From DASZXJ01 sp035545895 (GTDB lineage Bacteria; Planctomycetota; Phycisphaerae; Tepidisphaerales; Tepidisphaeraceae): DNA of 12,199 bases. How positions within the stretch are numbered: the first letter of the stretch is position 1; each line of letters opens with the position of its first letter. Made by a program: the position numbers and the translations under genes. Positions 6,648-12,199 of the stretch are shown here, in pieces. The notes under the pieces were generated by a model. That model was not told the origin of the DNA. It did not search any database and saw only the letters and a list, made by a program, of their open reading frames with translations. Location: contig DASZXJ010000035.1 in assembly GCA_035545895.1 (NCBI GenBank), positions 1-12,199 of the forward strand. The letters are read 5' to 3'.

Positions 6648-8726
6648 CGAAAAAACAAGAATCGACGATCTAAACGCAGCGCAAATTCCGCAGTCCGATT
6701 TGGGGGTGTCGAATCGCTCGAATCGCGGAGATTGCTGGCGGCTTCGACAATTTCGGTGTTGGCGACGTTTCCGAATGCTTCTGAAACCAGCCCGACTCGA
6801 ACCGGCCGCGGCGAACTGCTGTTCTCACGAACGGGCGGATCGTTTGCATCGCCGCTCGTCGTGCATTACGCCTTGAACAACACCAGCACCGCGACCAGCG
6901 GCGCGGACTTTCAGGCTTTAAGCGGCGTGGCAACTATTCCCGCGGGAAAGAAGAGCGTGGCTGTGAACGTGATTCCCGTCGATGACGCCATCCACGAAAA
7001 CACAGAAAAAGTCGTCGTCAAAATCACCGCCAATAGCGCGTACAAAATCGGCACGTCCACTGCCACGGTAAACATCGCCGACAACGACCCGGTGAACATA
7101 CCGACGACCGTCGGCGTGTATGCGACGTTCTACAACGCGTCCGAAACCAGCCCGCACCGCACAGGCCGCGGCGAATTTCTTTTCAGCCGGGTCACCGGTG
7201 CAACCAATCAGCCGCTTGCGCTTCAGTATTACGTCCGCAATACCAGCACCGCAAGCAGCAACGATTATGAAGCTCTTTCCGGCACCGTAACGATCCCCGC
7301 CGGCAAACGCAGCGCAGCCGTCAACCTGTTCCCCATTGACGATGCGACCGTTGAAAGCGCGGAAACCGTCATCGCTGTGGTCAAGGACAGCCCCAACTAC
7401 ACGATTGTTCATCGCACGGCGACCGTGACCATCGCCGACAACGATGTGGCTCCGTCCAACGACTGGTTCGACAACACGCGGCGATATCGCAAGGCAATTG
7501 ACATCAGCTCGGGCAGCTTTGCACGTAATAACCAGCCGGTTGATAACACCATCAACTTCACCGATATCCTCGATGATCTGGGCACCAGCGGTTCACTGGT
7601 CGCGAACTCAATCCGCGTGATCGAAGTCAGCGCTGATGGCCACACGCAGATTGACGGCAATGTGCCGTTCCAGTTTGACCACGATTCGAATTTCGATGCC
7701 TCATCCCAGGCATCGGGCGATCTGATTATTCTCACCAAGGGCGCAACGGCTGCGAATGCCACCCGCCATTACCAGGTTTATTTTGATACGACCGGCAGCT
7801 TCAGCGCGCCTTCGTTTACGGCACTGGTTACCACCGATGCCAACAGTTCCGACCAAGGCCAAGCCGCGATCAAGATCGATACACAGAACGCGACGTACTG
7901 GCTTCAGAAAGAGAACGGCGGATTCTCAAGCATTGAAGATAAGTCCGCTCAGCACAACGACTGGCTGGGCTTTGATCCGGCCGGTGGCTCGGGCTCAGCC
8001 GGTGAATTCCGCGGTACGCCCAATGCCGTCTTCCCCGGAGGCGGTTTCCACCCCGGCTTTACAACGGGAGCGACAACTGCCACCGTGTTGGTTAATTCCG
8101 GGCCATTAAAGACGACAATCGAAACGACTCTGTCGGTCGACAAACAAATTTCAGGTGGTCCGTTTACCTACAAAATGCGTTACGAGATCTATCCCACCTT
8201 CGTCCGCGCGACGATGGTGCAGGCGGACGACTCGTACTGGTTCTTATATGAAGGCACGCCGGGCGGCTCAGCCACCGGCAGCTCTAATTCCTCCGCAGAC
8301 CCGAACGATACCGTTTTCCGCTCGGATGGCACATCCGACAACATCGGCACCGAATGGCACGATGACGACGGCCTGGGCAACGGTTCCGATGCCGCCGACA
8401 GTGATGGCGAAGAATGGGTTTATTTCCGCGACTCGGCCGTCAATAAATTCATCTACTTCGTGCACAATGATTCGGACGACCTGGAAGATTCATCGCACTT
8501 CCAAAACGATCCGAATTCGGTCAACGGCGGCATGACCGTCTTCGGCTTTGGCCGAGACAATGAAACAGTTGACCCCAATCGCGAAAAGATGACCGCGCAG
8601 AATAACACTTTTACCTTCGGCTTGGCCGATGGTGGCGGGGTCTTCAGCGATTCCAAGACGCTGATCGACGGCGTCTATCACGATGTCTCGGTCAGCCTCG
8701 GCTCGTCAGATATTCGGCCAAGCTGA
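6645..8726 (+). CDS. Calx-beta domain surface protein with planctomycetal N-terminus
   Basis: A 693-residue, probably exported protein. The N-terminus is strongly basic and then reads VESLESRRLLAA (22-33), the planctomycete-type LEPRxLL-like export or anchoring signal. Two Calx-beta domains follow (about 36-148 and 156-267), each ending in a TV.IADND calcium-binding edge. They repeat with an exact 120-residue offset (ATFPNASETSPTRTGRGE at 40 and ATFYNASETSPHRTGRGE at 160). Residues 270-690 form a large beta-rich region that I do not recognise with certainty. The segment YWLQKENGGFSSIEDKS resembles the start of a carbohydrate-active supersandwich fold, and several Asp-rich loops such as HDDDGLGNGSDAADSDGEE suggest calcium binding. 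A role in adhesion or polysaccharide binding is inferred. The final 49 bases overlap the convergent epimerase gene. Confidence 0.85.
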   Translation: MRKNKNRRSKRSANSAVRFGGVESLESRRLLAASTISVLATFPNASETSPTRTGRGELLFSRTGGSFASPLVVHYALNNTSTATSGADFQALSGVATIPAGKKSVAVNVIPVDDAIHENTEKVVVKITANSAYKIGTSTATVNIADNDPVNIPTTVGVYATFYNASETSPHRTGRGEFLFSRVTGATNQPLALQYYVRNTSTASSNDYEALSGTVTIPAGKRSAAVNLFPIDDATVESAETVIAVVKDSPNYTIVHRTATVTIADNDVAPSNDWFDNTRRYRKAIDISSGSFARNNQPVDNTINFTDILDDLGTSGSLVANSIRVIEVSADGHTQIDGNVPFQFDHDSNFDASSQASGDLIILTKGATAANATRHYQVYFDTTGSFSAPSFTALVTTDANSSDQGQAAIKIDTQNATYWLQKENGGFSSIEDKSAQHNDWLGFDPAGGSGSAGEFRGTPNAVFPGGGFHPGFTTGATTATVLVNSGPLKTTIETTLSVDKQISGGPFTYKMRYEIYPTFVRATMVQADDSYWFLYEGTPGGSATGSSNSSADPNDTVFRSDGTSDNIGTEWHDDDGLGNGSDAADSDGEEWVYFRDSAVNKFIYFVHNDSDDLEDSSHFQNDPNSVNGGMTVFGFGRDNETVDPNREKMTAQNNTFTFGLADGGGVFSDSKTLIDGVYHDVSVSLGSSDIRPS
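6750..7445 (+). repeat. 360-base tandem duplication encoding two Calx-beta domains
   Basis: The coding DNA for the two Calx-beta domains is repeated with a period of exactly 360 bases, beginning near 6750 and near 7110. The first 20-odd residues of each copy are almost identical while the distal parts have diverged. This indicates an in-frame domain duplication within the gene. Confidence 0.7.
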
Positions 8727-9645
8727 TTGACGATCGGCACAGATGTCCGCCATTGCGGATGTTTGAAAACAAAACCGCTTTCCAAAAGCCGCTTCGGAAC
8801 AACGAAGCGGCTTTTTAATGGCAATTCGGTTTCCGTTCTGAGCAGAATCGCGCCGATCTCCAGCATCCATCGCGTGGCGGGCAAATCCAAGCGCACTCCC
8901 ATGGCGTGGCGAATGTCACGCATGAATTCGTCATTTCGTAGTGGATGAGGCGAGGTGATGTTGACCACACCGCTGATATCGTCGCGGTCGATCAGGAACT
9001 CAATCGCCCGGCAGTAGTCCTCGATGTGAATCCAACTCACGTATTGTTTGCCCGAACCCATTTTTCCGCCCAGACGAAGTCTGACAAGCATCCGGAACGC
9101 CGCGAATGGCCCGCCGCGATCGGGGCCCATGACCATCGACGTGCGCATGGTGACTTTTCGCACACCTGGCGCCGGGGCGTTGAAAAACTCCTTTTCCCAC
9201 GCCTCGGCAACATTCATCGAAAAATCTGAGCCAAGCTCGCCGGTATATTCATCCTGTGGCCGATCTTCGGCGTGCCGATAGATCGTCGCAGTCGATGAAT
9301 TGATCCAAACCCGCGGTCGATCCTTCGCCTGCGAGATGGCTTGACTCAACATGCGCGTGCTATCGATGCGGGATCGCTCGATCTCAGCCCGATTTCTGGC
9401 GTTGTACCGACAATTAACACTTCGGCCCGCCAAGTTCAGCACGACCTGCGCTCCATCCATCGCGCTTCCCCATGGGCCGAGTGTTTGCCCATCCCACTGA
9501 AAGACCTGCGCACCTGGAACCGACACAGATGAACGACGCGAAAGAACGATCACGTCCCAGCCGAGATCGATCATGAACGGCGTGACCGCCCGGCCGAGAA
9601 ATCCGCTACCCCTGCAATGACGATCGTCCTTTTCGCGCCGTTCAT
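8678..9645 (-). CDS. TIGR01777-type NAD(P)-dependent epimerase, frameshifted near the start
   Basis: A member of the SDR39U1/YfcH (TIGR01777) short-chain dehydrogenase-like family; the physiological substrate is unknown for the family. Recognisable blocks are VVNLAGRSVNCRYN, RIDSTRMLSQAI, WINSSTATIYRHAEDRPQDE, NVAEAWEKEFF, MGSGKQYVSWIHIEDYCRAI, and the C-terminal VPKRLLESGFVFKHP. From ATG 9645, preceded by AAGGG six bases upstream, the frame reads MNGAKRTIVIAG. It then leaves frame at the CCCC run (9609-9612 on the given strand). One extra C restores IAGGSGFLGRAV, the GGxGFxG nucleotide-binding motif, and a 322-residue protein of normal length. As given, the first frame is lost soon after, and the remainder is only open from an unrelated upstream ATG at 9682. 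The start lies 15 bases after the upstream stop, so it is in the same operon. The gene is either broken or carries a sequencing error. Confidence 0.85.
8784..8816 (+). terminator. intrinsic terminator of the Calx-beta gene, inside the epimerase CDS
   Basis: A perfect 13-base-pair stem, AAAAGCCGCTTCG (8784-8796) and CGAAGCGGCTTTT (8803-8815), with a six-base loop ends in a T5 run on the plus strand. It lies 57 bases after the Calx-beta stop. On the minus strand only four T's precede GG, so termination should be weaker there. On that strand the same bases encode LKSRFVVPKRLL of the epimerase. Confidence 0.75.
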
Positions 9646-9660
9646 GGTGCACCCTTGGAT

Positions 9661-10044
9661 TCATTTGGTCACTTCGCCACACGCCGGAACCGTAACGGCC
9701 TTTGGCAGTGCTTTGCGGCGCATCTTGTCGAAGTTAAACATGTTGAAAAAATGCATGCCGCCGAGCACCACCAGCACAAATCCAACCTTGGTGCTCAAAA
9801 ACTCGATGGCGGATTGCAAACTGTCCGGCTTGTCGCCGTATTTCAGCGCCAGCGTGACGTAGCCGATGTTGATCAGATAAAACCCGACGACGAGCAGATG
9901 ATTGACCGAATCGGCCCGCGCTTCGCTGCCGTGAAACGCATCGATCAAAAAGACGCGGCCGTTCTTATGAAGCGTGCGAGCCACCCAGACAGTCAGCAGC
10001 ACACTGATTAGCAGATACGCGATATAGCTGTAAACGGTATACAT
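9661..10044 (-). CDS. small three-helix membrane protein, probable separate gene
   Basis: A 127-residue hydrophobic protein starting MYTVYSYIAYLL. Predicted membrane spans are near residues 3-23, 48-69 and 88-104, separated by polar loops (ARTLHKNGRVFLIDAFHGSE and ALKYGDKPDS). ATG 10044 is preceded by AAAGGAG with five bases between GGAG and ATG, much stronger than expected by chance inside a gene. That is why I read it as an independent gene even though the frame is continuous with DUF393 upstream. I do not know its function. Proteins of this kind may act as quinone or thiol redox partners of the adjacent DUF393 protein, but that is inference from position only. The stop at 9661 is 15 bases before the epimerase start. 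Confidence 0.6.
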   Translation of the reverse strand: MYTVYSYIAYLLISVLLTVWVARTLHKNGRVFLIDAFHGSEARADSVNHLLVVGFYLINIGYVTLALKYGDKPDSLQSAIEFLSTKVGFVLVVLGGMHFFNMFNFDKMRRKALPKAVTVPACGEVTK

Positions 10045-10578
10045 GCGATCTCCTTTCTTTAGTTTTTCCGGTCGAATTTCGCGTTCACGAAGCGCAGATG
10101 AATTCGGCGTTATGATTTCTGTTATTTCCGTATCAAGAGAAATCTGTTGAGAAAAAAATAGGTCTTGATCCTTGTCGCCCGGGTCGAGCCGGCAAGTGAC
10201 GCTGACCGCGTGGCGATGCCGGGCTACCCAGCGATAGGCCCTGCGCATGAGGCGCAGGCCCAGCGGCAATTTCGCGATCATTCGCATCGGAAACATCCAC
10301 CAGACATGCCGGCTGAGTTCGACCAGCGCATCGGCCCCGCCGATGACTCGGCCATCGCGCGTGCGGAGCTTGATCTCGCCGGGAATCGCCGCCGGATCAA
10401 CTCCCAAAACATCCCGCGCTTCGTCCGATTGCAGCGGCACCACCGCAAACCCGCGCGGACCGAAAACGCGCTGCGTGCGCTTCGCCGCGGCCGTGCACAG
10501 GCCGCAGGCAGCATCGAAATAAATCGTGCCGACCGAGCCTTGGTTCAGTTGATCGTTTATATGATTCGCTCGCGTCAT
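9661..10578 (-). CDS. DUF393 (DCC-family) thiol protein read through into a membrane protein
   Basis: The open frame gives 305 residues with two unlike halves. Residues 1-130 are a DUF393 domain: YFDAACGLC with the DxxCxxC motif (D22, C25, C28), FAVVPLQSDEARDVLG, and GADALVELSRHVWW. DUF393 proteins are proposed thiol-disulfide oxidoreductases with a thioredoxin-like core. Residues 179-305 are a three-helix membrane protein, listed separately. The 48 residues between them (about 131-178, SVTCRLDPG through KKGDR) have no domain character. They are AT-rich in DNA and contain a promoter-like pair and a Shine-Dalgarno. A seven-T run on the coding strand (10152-10158) sits early in this linker; losing one base there would end DUF393 at a TAA 12 codons later. 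A GGAG precedes ATG 10578. A real fusion and an indel artefact are both possible. Confidence 0.75.
   Translation of the reverse strand: MTRANHINDQLNQGSVGTIYFDAACGLCTAAAKRTQRVFGPRGFAVVPLQSDEARDVLGVDPAAIPGEIKLRTRDGRVIGGADALVELSRHVWWMFPMRMIAKLPLGLRLMRRAYRWVARHRHAVSVTCRLDPGDKDQDLFFSQQISLDTEITEIITPNSSALREREIRPEKLKKGDRMYTVYSYIAYLLISVLLTVWVARTLHKNGRVFLIDAFHGSEARADSVNHLLVVGFYLINIGYVTLALKYGDKPDSLQSAIEFLSTKVGFVLVVLGGMHFFNMFNFDKMRRKALPKAVTVPACGEVTK
10045..10056 (-). promoter_or_regulatory. strong internal Shine-Dalgarno
   Basis: On the minus strand AAAGGAG (10056 to 10050) stands five bases before ATG 10044. It supports independent initiation of the membrane protein within the longer DUF393 frame. Confidence 0.65.
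10109..10136 (-). promoter_or_regulatory. candidate internal promoter in the DUF393 linker
   Basis: On the minus strand TTGATA (10136-10131) and CATAAC (10114-10109) are separated by 16 bases. This gives five of six matches at -35 and four of six at -10. It would start transcription about 55-60 bases before the membrane-protein ATG. A single pair of this quality can arise by chance; its interest is its place in a linker that otherwise looks intergenic. Confidence 0.3.
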
Positions 10579-10600
10579 GACATTCTCCAGACGGTTGTGT

Positions 10601-10668
10601 CACGAACGTCTCGCCCGTGCTCTATGTCGCGCATGGGCGTCTCGTCCATGTCACGAGACGACGCCCAT
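10601..10668. repeat. two 19-base palindromic repeat units plus hairpin arm
   Basis: CACGAACGTCTCGCCCGTG (10601-10619) and CATGGGCGTCTCGTCCATG (10632-10650) match at 14 of 19 positions and start 31 bases apart. Each is an imperfect palindrome with pairing ends, and position pair 3/17 changes from C-G to T-A between copies, keeping the pairing. The second unit also pairs with ACGAGACG plus ACGCCCAT (10653-10668), which contains the end of the regulator gene. The element fills most of the 72-base gap between regulator and DUF393 gene and resembles the GGGCGAGACGCCC interspersed repeat common in planctomycete-like genomes. Confidence 0.55.
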
Positions 10669-11178
10669 CAACTTCGCGACTTTATCACCCAATTTGCAGA
10701 GCTTCTGCACGCCGGTCGTCGGAATTTTACGCGTCTGCTCATACCAGTTCGTCATCATTTCAAAAAATTCGAGCATGTCAGAAAGCCGCTGACGCGTATA
10801 CGCGTCGGCCCCGTCCGACTTCGCCTGCGCGAGCGATTCGCGAAGCATATGAAGCGTCGGATCGGTCTCGCGTTTTTTTCGCTCGTCCAGGATCGTGCGA
10901 AACATCTCCCATACATCCTTCATGGACTCAAAATGATCCCGCCGATCGCCCATGACGTGCGTCACCCGTACGATGCCCCACCCCTGCAATTCCTTCAGGC
11001 TGTTGCTGACGTTGGACCGCGCCACCGAGAGCGCATCAGCGATTTCCTCAGCCGTGATCGGCTTGGGGGATAAGAACAGCAACGCATGAATCTGCGCCAC
11101 GGTTCGGTTGATTCCCCACCGGGCGCCCATCTCGCCCCAGTGAAGGACAAACCGCTTGGCCGAGGCATTGAGATCCAT
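10651..11178 (-). CDS. GbsR/MarR-family transcriptional regulator
   Basis: A 175-residue cytoplasmic DNA-binding protein. Residues 10-35 (FVLHWGEMGARWGINRTVAQIHALLF) and the winged helix-turn-helix at about 41-85 (ITAEEIADALSVARSNVSNSLKELQGWGIV, then a wing with GDRRDHFES) are typical of the GbsR branch of MarR-like repressors. The C-terminal part is helical, as expected for dimerisation. ATG 11178 is preceded by AGGAG six bases upstream; codons further upstream to 11373 belong to the promoter region. The effector is unknown: GbsR of Bacillus senses choline, but many family members do not. It heads an operon with the DUF393, membrane and epimerase genes, and probably represses its own promoter through the palindrome over the -10 box. 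Confidence 0.9.
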   Translation of the reverse strand: MDLNASAKRFVLHWGEMGARWGINRTVAQIHALLFLSPKPITAEEIADALSVARSNVSNSLKELQGWGIVRVTHVMGDRRDHFESMKDVWEMFRTILDERKKRETDPTLHMLRESLAQAKSDGADAYTRQRLSDMLEFFEMMTNWYEQTRKIPTTGVQKLCKLGDKVAKLMGVVS

Positions 11179-11201
11179 ACATTTCTCCTGTTTCTGTCTT
11201 A

Positions 11202-11215
11202 ACAGAATATACTGT
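11202..11215. promoter_or_regulatory. operator-like palindrome over the -10 box
   Basis: ACAGAATATACTGT is palindromic at 12 of 14 positions and covers the -10 hexamer of the regulator promoter. Further CTGT half-sites lie at 11188-11191 and 11194-11197, the latter forming CTGT-N4-ACAG with 11202-11205. The position fits autorepression by the adjacent GbsR-type protein. Binding itself is inferred. Confidence 0.5.
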
Positions 11216-11234
11216 ATGGACGGGCGGATGTCAA
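11206..11234 (-). promoter_or_regulatory. near-consensus sigma-70 promoter of the regulator operon
   Basis: Read on the minus strand, TTGACA (11234-11229) is a perfect -35, the spacer is exactly 17 bases, and TATATT (11211-11206) matches the -10 at five of six positions. The predicted start near 11199 leaves a leader of about 20 bases containing the regulator Shine-Dalgarno. Confidence 0.8.
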
Positions 11235-11268
11235 ATAAAAAACGAAGACCCCAAAATTGGTTGAATTT

Positions 11269-11313
11269 TCGTGATGGCGCAAGCGACATTCGATCCCGCT
11301 TGCGCCATCGCGA
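11269..11313. repeat. long perfect inverted repeat upstream of the regulator promoter
   Basis: GATGGCGCAAGCG (11273-11285) pairs perfectly with CGCTTGCGCCATC (11297-11309) across an 11-base loop. The stem extends by TCGT/GCGA with one G-U pair to 17 base pairs. No T-tract follows on either strand, so a terminator is unlikely. The surrounding 11235-11440 interval has no credible gene. Confidence 0.55.
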
Positions 11314-11428
11314 CAGGAACCGCATAACAAATGCGTTTTGCAGGGGATTGACACCCCTCATCCGACCCCTCACAAAGCGGCTGTGCTGCGCAGGGGACGC
11401 CGGCGTTTGTTCCTTGACAAATTAACCG

Positions 11429-11510
11429 CGATGACACGATGAGATACGAAGGAAAACGCGAAGAACAAATTCAATCAGGTTCTCTTCGTGCTGCCTTCGT
11501 ATCTTCGGTA
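11429..11510. repeat. imperfect long palindrome, dispersed-repeat-like
   Basis: GATACGAAGG (11443-11452) pairs with CCTTCGTATC (11494-11503), and inside it CGAAGA (11459-11464) pairs with TCTTCG (11483-11488), with an 18-base apical loop. The outer flanks, TTAACCG on the left and the complement of TTTACCG on the right, are also related, but the left arm is about a dozen bases longer. The AACCGCGAAGACACGAAG-like wording resembles an intergenic repeat that I recall from planctomycete genomes. No coding potential is evident. Confidence 0.5.
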
Positions 11511-11535
11511 AAAATGCCCACGGCGTCGCCGTGGG
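11510..11535 (-). terminator. intrinsic terminator of the RNase HII-like gene
   Basis: CCCACGGC (11517-11524) and GCCGTGGG (11528-11535) form a perfect eight-base-pair stem with a three-base loop. On the minus strand it is followed by CA and then TTTTT. It starts six bases after the stop codon of the upstream minus-strand gene. Confidence 0.75.
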
Positions 11536-11540
11536 GATTC

Positions 11541-12199
11541 TCATCTACATCGGACTAATTCTTCATCCGTAATCCCCAGTTCCTGTTTTTTGGCCTGGAT
11601 GTCCTGAAGAAACCGTAAGCCGTCATTGTAATAGCCGGCCGTGGGTTGGAGAGCGGGCAGATGAATCTTCCAAAACCGGTTGAATCGGTGCATCAGGCTT
11701 TCGCGCAGGTATTTGCAAAGCATTGAAGCCAGCGCCACGGGCATGCAGAGCTGCTCGGCTTTTTCGGTAAAAATGATGCGAACCAGATGAGTATTGCGAA
11801 GCAGATGATATTCCGAGCGGCCTTCGGTTTCGCTTTGTATTTCGAGTTCCCATTCCTCGAACATTTGTCGCAGAAGCCCGCCGTAATGTCCGCGACCACC
11901 TTGACGATCGCAAATGATCACGAGCCCTTTGTCACCGTAGGTGTTGAGCAGATGATCGAGATGAATCGCGACGGTTGAAAACAACGCTGACGATTTATTC
12001 CGGGTTGCGGCGATCATCCGATTGAGCTGGCGTTCAAGCACCACGCGCGCGGACAAATGCACACAGCCGGTTTGAGTCCGTTGCATCTCGATGCGCAAGG
12101 CGTTAGCGAACAGGCGAAGGGAAATGGCGTCGTTTTCAATCGGAAACTGCTCGCCATTGCCATCGTACCATGGATATTCCGGAAGATCATCCAGAACAT
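11541..12199 (-). CDS. RNase HII-like (RNase H-fold) protein, 5' end outside window
   Basis: The frame is open to the right edge. Codons upstream of the first internal Met at 12098 read DDLPEYPWYDGNGEQFPIEN, clearly coding, so the gene is cut by the window; about 218 residues are visible. The visible part resembles the C-terminal half of an RNase H-fold nuclease. LVIICDRQGGRGHYGGLL supplies an acidic residue (Asp codon near 11907) after a beta strand. VALASMLCKYLRES recalls the AS-x-x-x-K-x-x-R-E/D element of RNase HII. KPTAGYY-like PTAGYYNDGLRFLQDI follows. The DRQGGR-containing form differs from standard RnhB, and I believe it is a planctomycete-enriched branch. RNA-DNA hybrid cleavage is inferred, not shown. 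A terminator follows directly. Confidence 0.7.
   Translation of the reverse strand, partial: VLDDLPEYPWYDGNGEQFPIENDAISLRLFANALRIEMQRTQTGCVHLSARVVLERQLNRMIAATRNKSSALFSTVAIHLDHLLNTYGDKGLVIICDRQGGRGHYGGLLRQMFEEWELEIQSETEGRSEYHLLRNTHLVRIIFTEKAEQLCMPVALASMLCKYLRESLMHRFNRFWKIHLPALQPTAGYYNDGLRFLQDIQAKKQELGITDEELVRCR

Noticed and set aside
10632..10668. Hairpin after the regulator gene as an intrinsic terminator
   Set aside because: No T-tract follows on the minus strand; the downstream genes appear to belong to the same operon.
10165..11073. 302-codon plus-strand open frame
   Set aside because: It lies antisense to the regulator and DUF393 genes, crosses their intergenic repeat, and has no recognisable motif or start signal.
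11179..11373. N-terminal extension of the GbsR-type regulator
   Set aside because: The stretch contains a near-consensus promoter and Shine-Dalgarno for the ATG at 11178, so it cannot be coding in the same message.
11156..11425. 89-codon plus-strand frame in the promoter region
   Set aside because: It runs through the promoter, operator and hairpin, and its product has no domain character.

Overview
The window looks like chromosomal DNA of a planctomycete, most likely class Phycisphaerae or a relative. Three protein signatures carry that inference: a type IV-pilin-like protein with the H-X9-DG motif, a PEP-CTERM sorted protein, and a large Calx-beta protein with the planctomycetal LESRRLL N-terminus. 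The DNA is moderately GC-rich. I see no tRNA, rRNA, CRISPR array, transposase or phage gene. No phylogenetic marker could be compared, so the placement is an inference.

Left part (1-3266). A palindromic repeat sits at the edge, followed by prfA (release factor 1, minus strand). Divergent from prfA is a GT-C/ArnT-type membrane glycosyltransferase. That gene ends tail to tail with a STAS-domain protein on the minus strand, and the two stop codons share one CTAG.

Middle part (3378-8726), all plus strand, an envelope or extracellular block. A secreted prepilin-like protein, a PEP-CTERM protein and a secreted AlkP-superfamily phosphodiesterase form one probable operon; the last two overlap as ATGA. 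After a 194-base gap comes a 693-residue Calx-beta surface protein. Its Shine-Dalgarno is separated from its ATG by a small hairpin. Its terminator hairpin lies inside the coding sequence of the convergent gene.

Right part (8678-11234), minus strand, one probable operon read from a near-consensus sigma-70 promoter: a GbsR/MarR-type regulator, a DUF393 (DCC-family) thiol protein, a small three-helix membrane protein and a TIGR01777-type NAD(P)-dependent epimerase. Two anomalies sit here. The DUF393 and membrane genes are read as one ORF across a linker that looks like an intergenic region. The epimerase is frameshifted in its Rossmann glycine motif. Both anomalies coincide with homopolymer runs, so sequencing error is a serious alternative to real gene decay. 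This cassette is the best candidate for an uncharacterised functional unit.

The 11179-11540 interval holds no gene. It carries the promoter and operator-like palindrome, a 17-base-pair hairpin, a dispersed-repeat-like long palindrome and a terminator. The right edge cuts an RNase HII-like gene on the minus strand, whose 5' end lies outside the window.
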